From the NCBI GenBank assembly GCA_019637995.1, contig JAHBUQ010000004.1:186001-250000 (forward strand): a DNA stretch of 64,000 nt. Reading direction: 5' to 3'. Below the pieces are notes generated by a model that was not told the DNA's origin, searched no databases, and worked only from the letters and a program-made list of their open reading frames with translations. Source of the DNA: Ignavibacteriota bacterium (GTDB lineage Bacteria; Bacteroidota; Ignavibacteria; Kapaibacteriales; UBA2268). Positions 49,886 to 57,395 of this stretch are shown here, piece by piece. Each line of letters starts with the position of its first letter. Position 1 is the stretch's first letter. A program made the translations under genes and the position numbers.

Positions 49886-50578
49886 ATGAATAACATTAAA
49901 TTTATAGCTAAACACATCAATTATGATAGCGATAAAATTGTAGATTGTGATGCCGTCTGTGCTTTCACAGGTGAAAAAATCACTAAAGGTATTAAGAAAA
50001 AAGTTGCTCTTTCGGGTAACTTTACAGATTTTGAATATCTGAAGTTTGAAAGTGATTACATCTCCGTAGATGCTTTTAAATGTCTTGGCGAAATGATACA
50101 AACAGAAAAAAAACTTAATTCATTACGTAATTTTTCATATTTTGTATCAGAAACAGAGTTGAAAATCTTAAAAAAAGACGAAATATGGGATATAATTATT
50201 AATACCCCTAATGCACCTTTCATTTTAGCTTACACATTCAGCTCTAAAAAACATACAACTTTTAAGAGCAAAATCACTACTGACAAGAATAAAATACAAA
50301 TTATAACTGACACTTACGGAAATGTTGAAATAGATAAAATTCTGTTAAAAGATGTTATTGGAATAGTACAAAATTGGTACTCCGGGACGGCTGATATGCC
50401 TGCTATTGCAACATTTTTTACTAAAGATGAAATTTTGACGGGAAGTGATAATTTCAAAAAAATTACAACCTACGGTATTGAAAAATTTAGTCAAGAAGAT
50501 AAAATATTAGCGAAATTCAGGAATACTCCGCAATTGTTTTTGTTAACAAGACTGGTGAACAAATGCGTATTAAAATAG
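49886..50578 (+). CDS. csf1: Type IV CRISPR Csf1-like protein (Cas8-like large subunit)
   Basis: The first 75 residues match the Csf1 pattern: a cysteine knuckle start (VDCDAVCAFTGEKITKGI, C21 and C25), then SGNFTDFEYLKFESDYISVDAFKCLGEM. In typical Csf1 this is a four-cysteine zinc finger; here only parts remain (the second cysteine of the first pair is replaced by T28). Csf1 is thought to serve as the Cas8-like subunit of the type IV crRNA complex. It starts the operon and overlaps the cas6 gene by 16 bp. The call rests on partial similarity plus neighbours. Confidence 0.7.
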   Translation: MNNIKFIAKHINYDSDKIVDCDAVCAFTGEKITKGIKKKVALSGNFTDFEYLKFESDYISVDAFKCLGEMIQTEKKLNSLRNFSYFVSETELKILKKDEIWDIIINTPNAPFILAYTFSSKKHTTFKSKITTDKNKIQIITDTYGNVEIDKILLKDVIGIVQNWYSGTADMPAIATFFTKDEILTGSDNFKKITTYGIEKFSQEDKILAKFRNTPQLFLLTRLVNKCVLK

Positions 50579-51321
50579 ATTTTGAAACATCAGGGGTGAT
50601 GGATGTCCCTTACAGGCAATTCGAGAACCTGCAGGGGCTTGTTATGTCGTTATTATCGAAATATGATAATATAAATTGGCTACATAACGAAGGCACAAGG
50701 GAAAAAAGGGTTTATAAACCGCTCTGTTATTCACATTTTATTGGAAATCGTAAAGCTCTAAAGCACAATTGGAGATATTTTGGCAATTTCAGTTTGTACA
50801 TTTCATCCCCTATGCCGGCTATAATATTTTCAATCGAGAAATTATTGAAAGAAAGGTCATATTTCAGATTTTGCAATAAAACAATAGTATCTATTAATTA
50901 TGAAATTATTGATACAGAGAATGTAAAATCACATACATTTTCCACGCTTTCACCTATTGTTTGTTCAACGCCGATTACACTTACATCAGGTAAAATCTAT
51001 CAAAAATTTTTAGATGCTTTTGATATAGATTTTAGCAGAATTTTGCAAGATAATTTAAAAAATAAAGCAAAAGCATTTTACAATTTAGAACTTAACGGTA
51101 AATTTGAGATAATTCCTGAGTTCGACAAATCGGAAGTGATCAGTAAATTTCATCTTTATAATTATAAAAATTCAGTCATTAAAGCGATGTCTGGGCGTTA
51201 TAAAATTAACGCTGATTCTAATTACTTATATGTAGCAAATAATTGCGGGCTTGGGAGTCGTAACGCTCTTGGGTTCGGTTTAATCAATATAATAGGAGAT
51301 AATTCTAATGCAGAAAATTAA
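50563..51321 (+). CDS. cas6: Cas6-type CRISPR RNA endoribonuclease
   Basis: The start (RIKIDFETSGVMDVPYRQFENLQGLV) and NINWLHNEG with a candidate catalytic H41 are typical of Cas6, as are FSLYISSPM and FSTLSPIV. The glycine-rich loop GLGSRNALGFG lies at residues 229-239, as in other Cas6 proteins. Cas6 cuts the pre-crRNA within repeats. In type IV, a Cas6-like protein (Csf5) is known from IV-A; classical IV-B lacks it. It overlaps csf1 by 16 bp and csf2 by 14 bp. Confidence 0.85.
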   Translation: MRIKIDFETSGVMDVPYRQFENLQGLVMSLLSKYDNINWLHNEGTREKRVYKPLCYSHFIGNRKALKHNWRYFGNFSLYISSPMPAIIFSIEKLLKERSYFRFCNKTIVSINYEIIDTENVKSHTFSTLSPIVCSTPITLTSGKIYQKFLDAFDIDFSRILQDNLKNKAKAFYNLELNGKFEIIPEFDKSEVISKFHLYNYKNSVIKAMSGRYKINADSNYLYVANNCGLGSRNALGFGLINIIGDNSNAEN

Positions 51322-52756
51322 TTATACTTTCAAAGCTCTGAGCCCGCTTTATACCGGTGCCGGCTCTGTTTTAGGTATCAAATCAGAACTTCGTAAACAG
51401 AAAGTGAAAATTCAGAATAGCGAAGTTATCAACTCAAAATTTGCAAGTGAAAAAGACCGGCAACTTGCAATGACTGATATACTAAGTATTCTTTACACTC
51501 AAATCAGTCCTGATTACAGACTGAAAAGGCAACAGGATATTTGGAAAGAATTTAAGTCAGCTCTTATTAGCAGTTGCGGGTCAAAGTCTATATCAAGTTT
51601 CTTGACGAGATACGCTGAACGATTCGGTATAGGGCATTATGATATAATATTATCAAAATATCTCGATTTGTTTTCCGACGCCGAATTTTTGCAATATTTA
51701 CCTGAAAATGCAGATTATTTGATTATGCAAATGAGGATTACACGGGAAGATAAAAATAGTAATTATAAACGGATTAAAGAGATTGATAAGCAATGCAAAT
51801 CTTTAGTCGAGCTCTTAGACAAAGAAAGTAACAATATGTTTTTTGACGATACAGAAGCAAAACAACAATTAAACGAACTTTGGGCAGAACAAAAGCAACT
51901 CGAATTAAGCAAATCAGGGTTTGTTTTTGACATAGAAAATTATAAACAATCCGAGAGTAGTTTAACTTTTAAAAAAGATTTTGAGAATGTCCCCGTTTTT
52001 TCTGGCAATTCAATTGCAGGCATAATGCGGAGACTGACGATGGCTGATTATTTGAACAAATTAGAAGTTGATAGTCTGTTCGATTTTACTTATCATACAC
52101 TTTTTACGGGTGGTACTTTAACTGAAAAGGTATCAGAAGAATTTGTAATCAAATTAGCAGAATTTCAGGAAAATATTCAGGAAAAACTTAGGTTAACTTT
52201 ACAAAAGAAATCAGAAATAGAAGGTAGCAACGAAGAAATTGTGCCTGAAAAAATCGAGAAACTTGCTTATTACTGCCCACCTTTACGGCTATTCGGTTCT
52301 GCAACAAAGGGTGGTATGATTGAATCAGAAATGATTGTCAGTAATGCACGATTGAAGTGTGCGGAGAATGGAAATGGTGATTCAACTCTATACAGTCTTA
52401 TTCAGGATATATTTTATACCCGGAAAGATTCTGAAAAAACAGAGCGGAATTTTGAGGTATTAGACACTTCAGAAGAAACACATCAGATGAAATATATTAT
52501 GGAAACGTTGATTGAGGGTTCTGAATTTGAGCACGATTTTGTGTTGAGAAGTCAAAATCAGTATATTTATGATTGTTTCCACGCAACATTAAAATTATTT
52601 ACAGAATACCATAGAATTGGTGGAAAATCGGCACGCGGACTTGGCAATATTGATTTAACAGACTTAAATGAACAAATAGACTACGACGCAGTAGTACGAT
52701 ATTATGCACACCTTGAAACTAATAAAAATGAAATCAGGGAGTTTTTAGGTGTTTGA
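51308..52756 (+). CDS. csf2: Type IV CRISPR Csf2-like protein (Cas7-like backbone), enlarged
   Basis: Cas7-type (RAMP) elements are seen in order: YTFKALSPLYTGAGSVLG at the N terminus, VPVFSGNSIAGIMRRLTM near residues 228-245, LFGSATKGGMIESEMIV near 327-343, and GGKSARGLGNI near 438-448. Csf2 forms the helical backbone along the guide RNA. The protein is long at 482 residues; a largely helical, charged insert of over 100 residues (about 60-215) lies between the first and second elements. No separate small subunit (Cas11) gene is present. Overlaps neighbours by 14 and 8 bp. Confidence 0.8.
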   Translation: MQKINYTFKALSPLYTGAGSVLGIKSELRKQKVKIQNSEVINSKFASEKDRQLAMTDILSILYTQISPDYRLKRQQDIWKEFKSALISSCGSKSISSFLTRYAERFGIGHYDIILSKYLDLFSDAEFLQYLPENADYLIMQMRITREDKNSNYKRIKEIDKQCKSLVELLDKESNNMFFDDTEAKQQLNELWAEQKQLELSKSGFVFDIENYKQSESSLTFKKDFENVPVFSGNSIAGIMRRLTMADYLNKLEVDSLFDFTYHTLFTGGTLTEKVSEEFVIKLAEFQENIQEKLRLTLQKKSEIEGSNEEIVPEKIEKLAYYCPPLRLFGSATKGGMIESEMIVSNARLKCAENGNGDSTLYSLIQDIFYTRKDSEKTERNFEVLDTSEETHQMKYIMETLIEGSEFEHDFVLRSQNQYIYDCFHATLKLFTEYHRIGGKSARGLGNIDLTDLNEQIDYDAVVRYYAHLETNKNEIREFLGV

Positions 52757-53453
52757 TAATCGTATAAAACAAATATTTGATACAATTAATAAATCTTTTG
52801 AAACAATAAATAAACCCTATTTATCAATAAGCTGGGGTAAAGATTCGATATTATTGCTCTATTTTGTAAGGCAAGTAAACCCTAAAGTGAAATGTGTTTA
52901 TTTAAATTCAGGATATGCCCTACCAGACACTTACGAAGTAAGGGATAGATTGCTACAAGAGTGGGATATGAATTATAGCGAGATAAAATCAGATTATTTC
53001 GCTATAAAGGACTTTAAACCACCAGACCAAAGGACTAAACAAGAACAAAAAAAATATGTTGATATATTAAAAAAAATTCCTTTTGATAAATTTGCTAAAG
53101 AAAATGGATATGACGGGAATTTCTGGGGTATCAGGGCTTGTGAATCTATTGGTCGTAAACATTTAATAAAAACGAATGGTTTATTGTTCAAAAGTTCAAA
53201 TGGATTATATCGTAGCTCCCCAATCGGATGGGTAACAAACGAGGAATTGTGGTATTTTTATGATAAATTTAATATACCAATGAATCTAATTTATACAAAG
53301 ACTAAATTTATCAATAAAGACCAAATAAGAAATACTGGATGGCTAAGCACTGATGGAGAAGATAGAGGGCGTATAATATGGTTGCGTCATTATTACCCGC
53401 AACAATATAAAAAATTAATAACTATGTACCCATACTTAAGAGGAATAACATGA
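52749..53453 (+). CDS. CysH-like (PAPS reductase family) protein of CRISPR operon
   Basis: The PP-loop lies at residues 28-33 (SWGKDS, with tryptophan in place of the usual second glycine). GIRACES near 127-133 and SPIGWVTNEELWYFYDKFNIPMN are typical of the CysH-like group. The C-terminal ECG-type catalytic motif of assimilatory PAPS reductases is not seen, so sulfate assimilation is unlikely. CysH-like genes are a known partner of type IV-B CRISPR loci, role unresolved. The start is GTG at 52749, overlapping csf2 by 8 bp; the end overlaps csf3 by 4 bp. Confidence 0.82.
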   Translation: MFDNRIKQIFDTINKSFETINKPYLSISWGKDSILLLYFVRQVNPKVKCVYLNSGYALPDTYEVRDRLLQEWDMNYSEIKSDYFAIKDFKPPDQRTKQEQKKYVDILKKIPFDKFAKENGYDGNFWGIRACESIGRKHLIKTNGLLFKSSNGLYRSSPIGWVTNEELWYFYDKFNIPMNLIYTKTKFINKDQIRNTGWLSTDGEDRGRIIWLRHYYPQQYKKLITMYPYLRGIT

Positions 53454-54058
53454 GATACCAAATAACCTTTAAAATGAAGTCGCCGATTATCGTTTATGAA
53501 CCGATAATGTTTGACAGTTTATTGTTGTATGCTTATATTAAAGATAAATTAGGTTACGTACCGCAGTTACTGGAAATTGATGACGGAAGTGATGTTGAGT
53601 TACCTGAAACTCTTTTAAATAAGCACGAAAGCGGGGTTTATTTATCGTCAATTATGCAGTCTGACGACGAACCTTTACTTGATTTAAGCAACTTTACTAA
53701 GCATTTTCATAAAAGAAATATTGATTTAGTTGAGAATAAAAAGTTGAAAATTCTAACAAGCAAAGGGCAGTATAAGAGCTATAATTTACCTTATGAAACT
53801 AAGAATTACGAATCAGTATATTTCGTTATTGATACTGAAAATATTAATGAAGTAATAGAATTATTGAGTAAACACATTTATAGTTTAGGTAAAAAACGTA
53901 ATCGTGGGTATGGATTAATTGACAATATCTCTTATGAAATGACGGATAAAGCAATATTACGTCCTGCCCCTGACGATAACGGTGATTTGTATTTGCCGAT
54001 AAAACCACCTTATTGGCGGATAAATGCTTTAATTACTCAAAAATTGGTAGAAATATAA
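53450..54058 (+). CDS. csf3: Type IV CRISPR Csf3-like protein (Cas5-like)
   Basis: A RAMP protein with FKMKSPIIVYEPIMFDSLLLYAY at the N terminus (residues 7-29) and a glycine-rich loop GKKRNRGYGLI near 147-157, as in Csf3/Cas5 proteins that cap the 5' handle of the crRNA. 202 residues is the usual length. It is the last gene of the operon; its stop codon overlaps the stem of a strong terminator. Confidence 0.75.
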   Translation: MRYQITFKMKSPIIVYEPIMFDSLLLYAYIKDKLGYVPQLLEIDDGSDVELPETLLNKHESGVYLSSIMQSDDEPLLDLSNFTKHFHKRNIDLVENKKLKILTSKGQYKSYNLPYETKNYESVYFVIDTENINEVIELLSKHIYSLGKKRNRGYGLIDNISYEMTDKAILRPAPDDNGDLYLPIKPPYWRINALITQKLVEI

Positions 54059-54080
54059 GGGGCTAAGACGCCCCTTTTTT
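54057..54080 (+). terminator. Terminator of CRISPR effector operon
   Basis: AAGGGGC and GCCCCTT pair around the loop TAAGAC and are followed by more T residues. It starts inside the csf3 stop codon and closes the operon. Confidence 0.85.
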
Positions 54081-54203
54081 CCTAAGCGGATAGATGTATT
54101 TAAGTTCTCAATTCTAATATAGTTCGATTAAGATTTAATGATTATAGTGAAAATTAGATTACAAAGTAAACAATAAGTCTCTTTTCATTTAATTATTCCT
54201 TCT

Positions 54204-54278
54204 TTATTTAACAAACTTAATTAATCCGTTCTCAGTTCTTACGAAGTACACACCTTTGGGCAGGACCGAGACATATGT
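54204..54278 (-). pseudogene. Remnant of a T9SS C-terminal sorting domain
   Basis: On the minus strand an in-frame stretch reads TYVSVLPKGVYFVRTENG and then LIKFVK before a stop (24 codons), which is the last part of a type A T9SS sorting domain. There is no upstream gene in that frame; it abuts exactly the stop codon of the next phage-type gene (54278). It is thus the cut-off 3' end of a chromosomal gene, or a passenger, and marks a recombination junction. Confidence 0.7.
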
Positions 54279-55606
54279 TAATTGAAAATATCATTCCTCA
54301 TTTTTTCATAATCGTAATTAGCTCTTATCCAACAATTACAACCAATATGATGAGGTAAAATTGGAATATGTTTAACAGGATATTCTCTTTCCCCCTCTGA
54401 TTCGCAACACGGACAATTGTTATTATTTGAGGAATTGAACAAGTTAAATGATTTAACATTATTCAAATCTTGAATAGAATTAAAATGATTAACACAAGTA
54501 TTGAATGTATTTATTACTAATTCAGCTTCTTCTTTATGATATTGCCAAGTCATAGAAATAACAGATAAATCAATATCAGAATATTTTTCCGGTAGAGGTT
54601 TGATTTTAAACAACTCTCTAAAGGAAACAAACCTATTTATTCTTTCCATAGCTTTGTTATTATTGAGAATAAAGTCAACAGCTTGAGCTTTCCTTTTATA
54701 CTCCTTGTCGGTGTTCTGTGCGATGCTATTTAGTTGTTTCAGTGTTAGATTGATTAGAATTTCTTCCAATGGAATATCTTCACCTTTTATCGCTAATCCA
54801 TTACTAACTAAATTCTCGAAACTGGTTCTATAATCTGTACCTGATTCAGCAACAAAAATCTTGTCCATTTTATCACAATTCCAAAGATAGAAATCAATTG
54901 TTTCAAATCCATAATCTTCAATTAAATCATCATCTAATGTGATATCATTTGGTTCATAATTAAAGAGAATGTCAAGATTACAATCTGGTCTGATGTGTAG
55001 TTGTTGAACTGCTCTCATCTTGAATTCTTTAAAAAGGTCATCTCTGTCTCTTTCCCCTAATAATTCCCATTCTCTGGAAAGCATAACTTCCTTTTCTATA
55101 TTCTCTAGATATAATGCTTTATATTTTCTTTTATAATCTTCTATTTCCTTAATTTTTATATTTTTGGCAGCAAAAAGATGTATTAATTTTCTTCTTTTTT
55201 CTCCGAAATAAATTGACTTATTTTCAAGAATTTCTTTTACTGATAAAGCAATGTTTTTTTCAGGGTGTAAAACAGTAATTGAAAATGAAGCACCACTATT
55301 TACAACCCAACCGTTTATTGAATCCCCAGTTAATTCTCCAAATGTATTATCGTTAATTATTTCAAAATTACTATTAGTTGTAGTTCTGATTGTTATTTCT
55401 ATTGATTCTTTTAGAGCCTCTTTAATCTGACTTGTTAATACATCCTCTTTAACAGTATCATCATTAGAAATATTGGAAATATTTTCATTTGCTTTTATAT
55501 TAACCGGATTCACTTTCTTGTTACTCTTTTTTATAAGTTTAATTATGCCGTATATTATTAGTGCTGGCATTCCAAATAAAAGTAGAATTCCTATTACGAT
55601 ATCCAT
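54278..55606 (-). CDS. Membrane-anchored protein with C-terminal Cys/His motif, unknown function
   Basis: One N-terminal membrane helix (IVIGILLLFGMPALIIYGII) is followed by a long cytoplasmic part and, at the C terminus, a likely metal site CPCCESEG with HHIGCNCW. The HxxCxC ending resembles that of phage head-morphogenesis (Mu F/SPP1 gp7) proteins, but the rest does not. It ends the leftward operon that begins with the HTH gene, so it is probably made in lysogens. A role in superinfection exclusion is a guess from position. Confidence 0.6.
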   Translation of the reverse strand: MDIVIGILLLFGMPALIIYGIIKLIKKSNKKVNPVNIKANENISNISNDDTVKEDVLTSQIKEALKESIEITIRTTTNSNFEIINDNTFGELTGDSINGWVVNSGASFSITVLHPEKNIALSVKEILENKSIYFGEKRRKLIHLFAAKNIKIKEIEDYKRKYKALYLENIEKEVMLSREWELLGERDRDDLFKEFKMRAVQQLHIRPDCNLDILFNYEPNDITLDDDLIEDYGFETIDFYLWNCDKMDKIFVAESGTDYRTSFENLVSNGLAIKGEDIPLEEILINLTLKQLNSIAQNTDKEYKRKAQAVDFILNNNKAMERINRFVSFRELFKIKPLPEKYSDIDLSVISMTWQYHKEEAELVINTFNTCVNHFNSIQDLNNVKSFNLFNSSNNNNCPCCESEGEREYPVKHIPILPHHIGCNCWIRANYDYEKMRNDIFN

Positions 55607-55625
55607 AAATCACCTGTAAATTAAT

Positions 55626-56123
55626 TTAAAAAATCTTAATATTAAAACCAAACATTAAATCAAAAATAGTACTTTTGAAATCATAAGTATAAATTGAGCT
55701 GGATATAGTTATACCAACTAAATCAGATTTTGGATAATCTATTCCGAGTGACAATCTACCGGATAAATCATCAGAGTCATAAGAAATAACTTTACCTAAT
55801 CCAAGAGCGATATATATTCCGGATTGCTCAAAAAGATAATTCTTAACTGATATAAGCAAACACTCTACATTCATATTCAGATTGTCAGATTTACCAACCG
55901 GAATACTACGGAGTAGCAGTGAATTATGGAAATAATCTATGGAAATATTTAATATACTATCTATTAAAACTGTTTCAATATTTGCAGATAAAGCTTGACC
56001 GGAAATGTCTGCAGAACTTTCTTGGAAGTTGTTAAGAAGTCCAATATTCCCGCCAATGTAAACCTGAGAACTCAAGTTTATAGCGATAAAAAATATAGCG
56101 AGTGTGGACAGCAAATATTTCAT
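55626..56123 (-). CDS. Small outer-membrane-like beta-barrel protein
   Basis: A signal peptide (MKYLLSTLAIFFIAINLSS) precedes amphipathic strands (VYIGGNIGLLNNF, LNISIDYFHNSLL, GIYIALGLGKVI, GITISSSIYTYDF) and a final phenylalanine (FGFNIKIF), as in outer-membrane barrels of about 8 strands. The start at 56123 overlaps the S24 gene's stop (TGATG), so it is translated with it. Upstream in-frame codons to 56147 lie inside the S24 gene. Likely a lysogenic-conversion protein. Confidence 0.65.
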   Translation of the reverse strand: MKYLLSTLAIFFIAINLSSQVYIGGNIGLLNNFQESSADISGQALSANIETVLIDSILNISIDYFHNSLLLRSIPVGKSDNLNMNVECLLISVKNYLFEQSGIYIALGLGKVISYDSDDLSGRLSLGIDYPKSDLVGITISSSIYTYDFKSTIFDLMFGFNIKIF

Positions 56124-56557
56124 CAGACATCTTTTATTACTTTCCAAACAATACCAACAATAATACAGGTATCTTCTTCATATACCCTTATTGGTTCGTA
56201 GTCCTGATTAATTGATGTCAGATGTAAGCAAACAGCCCCCGGGTCAAATAACTTGACCATTAAGTTATCATTAAGCACAACGGCAACTATATCACCTTTC
56301 TTTGGCTTAATTTTGCTTGTATTAACAATCAACATATCACCATCTTCAATCAATGGAGACATTGAATCACCTTTTACAGTGATTATATTATGAACTTTTT
56401 CATCTATTCCCGGTATAGCGGGCAACTCAATATACTCAATTCCATCATTTATGTTGTAGCCGTTACCACCGGTAAAGGATGAAACAAACTTTTGAATATC
56501 TATTGTTCCGACTTTGTAAATACTTTTAATGTTTGTGCTAATAGCTCCTCTTGCCAT
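56123..56557 (-). CDS. S24 peptidase (LexA/CI C-terminal-like) protein without HTH
   Basis: The S24 serine-lysine site is visible: KGDSMSPLIEDGD with S65, and NLMVKLF with K102. The N-terminal 40 residues hold no helix-turn-helix. In most phages this domain is fused to the DNA-binding domain; here an HTH gene lies 12 bp upstream and is separately started (AAGGA box before 56557). Together they probably form a two-part repressor. Confidence 0.82.
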   Translation of the reverse strand: MARGAISTNIKSIYKVGTIDIQKFVSSFTGGNGYNINDGIEYIELPAIPGIDEKVHNIITVKGDSMSPLIEDGDMLIVNTSKIKPKKGDIVAVVLNDNLMVKLFDPGAVCLHLTSINQDYEPIRVYEEDTCIIVGIVWKVIKDV

Positions 56558-56569
56558 ATAAATCCTTAT

Positions 56570-56953
56570 TTATATCAATTCATCAACTAATGAATCATTT
56601 AGCTTATTTAGATATTCTTTTAATATCTCTCTTGCTTTTATTTTCTCTTCTTTTGAAAGCTCATTTATTATAGGTAATCGAACTGTTCCGGAAACTTCTG
56701 TAAAGTCTGCATTGCTTTGAACCTGCTCTTTATTATTTTCACGAAGCATCTCACCTTCTCCGGTGAGATACCAATTGTAATTAAGATTAGCTTTCGATAA
56801 AAGCGGTAATATTTTCGAGGAATAAGTGCTTTTCTTTCCTGGTCCTAAATATTTATCAGAACCACTCAAAGCAATACCTATTTTCTTGGCAAAATGGTCA
56901 TAAGACCAGCCCATTTTAGATAAAAATATTTCCAATCTTTCAGATGGTTGCAT
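56570..56953 (-). CDS. Phage repressor-like HTH protein
   Basis: RLEIFLSKMGWSYDHFAKKIGIALSGSDKYLG begins a Cro/CI-type helix-turn-helix, and NYNWYLTGEGEML near residues 58-70 is the usual end of this domain in Bacteroidota phage repressors. The C-terminal 50 residues (SKEEKIKAREILKEYLNKLNDSL) are helical and may mediate pairing. First gene of the leftward lysogeny operon. Confidence 0.78.
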   Translation of the reverse strand: MQPSERLEIFLSKMGWSYDHFAKKIGIALSGSDKYLGPGKKSTYSSKILPLLSKANLNYNWYLTGEGEMLRENNKEQVQSNADFTEVSGTVRLPIINELSKEEKIKAREILKEYLNKLNDSLVDELI

Positions 56954-56995
56954 ATCCCTAAAAATAAATATTAAAAAAATATAAAAAATATCAAA

Positions 56996-57081
56996 ATCTC
57001 GAAAATTTTATTTGCACATCTCGAAAACTTTCCTTATTTTTGTATTAAGATTTTAAACATATTAAAAATATTTAAAATCTT
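56996..57081 (+). promoter_or_regulatory. Lysis-lysogeny switch region with rightward promoter
   Basis: A rightward promoter: TTTG (57011-57014), 20 bp, TATTTTTG (57035-57042). Two direct repeats ATCTCGAAAA (56996-57005 and 57018-57027) lie 22 bp apart, about two helical turns, over the promoter. A perfect 11-bp inverted repeat (57047-57057 against 57071-57081) lies just downstream of the -7 box. These fit repressor operators between the HTH gene and the early genes. Confidence 0.6.
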
Positions 57082-57159
57082 TTATAATGTTCTTTTAAAA
57101 CCGGTCAGCATAATTGAGAAGATGACAGACCGGATATTTAGAAACAAATTGTTACTGTT

Positions 57160-57357
57160 ATGGAAAAATTCTTTACAATCGAAGTATCCGGCAAATTCCC
57201 GGTGAAACTTGACGCTAAAACGGCTGTCGCTGTAAGCAGTCAGTTAAACATTATTATTGATAATCTGAAAAAAATTCAGAAAGTCTGTAACATTAATTTT
57301 AAAACACCGGATGCTGATAACATCGAATTTCAGGACTATCTCCAAATAATTAATTGA
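57160..57357 (+). CDS. Small phage early protein, unknown
   Basis: 65 residues starting MEKFFTIEVSGKFPVKLDAKTAVAV. It is the first gene of the rightward operon, about 120 bp after the promoter. No known motif; a beta hairpin then helix are suggested (AVAVSSQLNIIIDNLKKIQ). Confidence 0.55.
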   Translation: MEKFFTIEVSGKFPVKLDAKTAVAVSSQLNIIIDNLKKIQKVCNINFKTPDADNIEFQDYLQIIN

Positions 57358-57395
57358 AATTGAAATTATTTTACTACACAAATATATGTATAGTT

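Noticed and set aside
54081..54203. CRISPR array or extra cas gene after csf3
   Set aside because: No repeats and no coding frame; only a terminator and the T9SS remnant on the other strand are seen.
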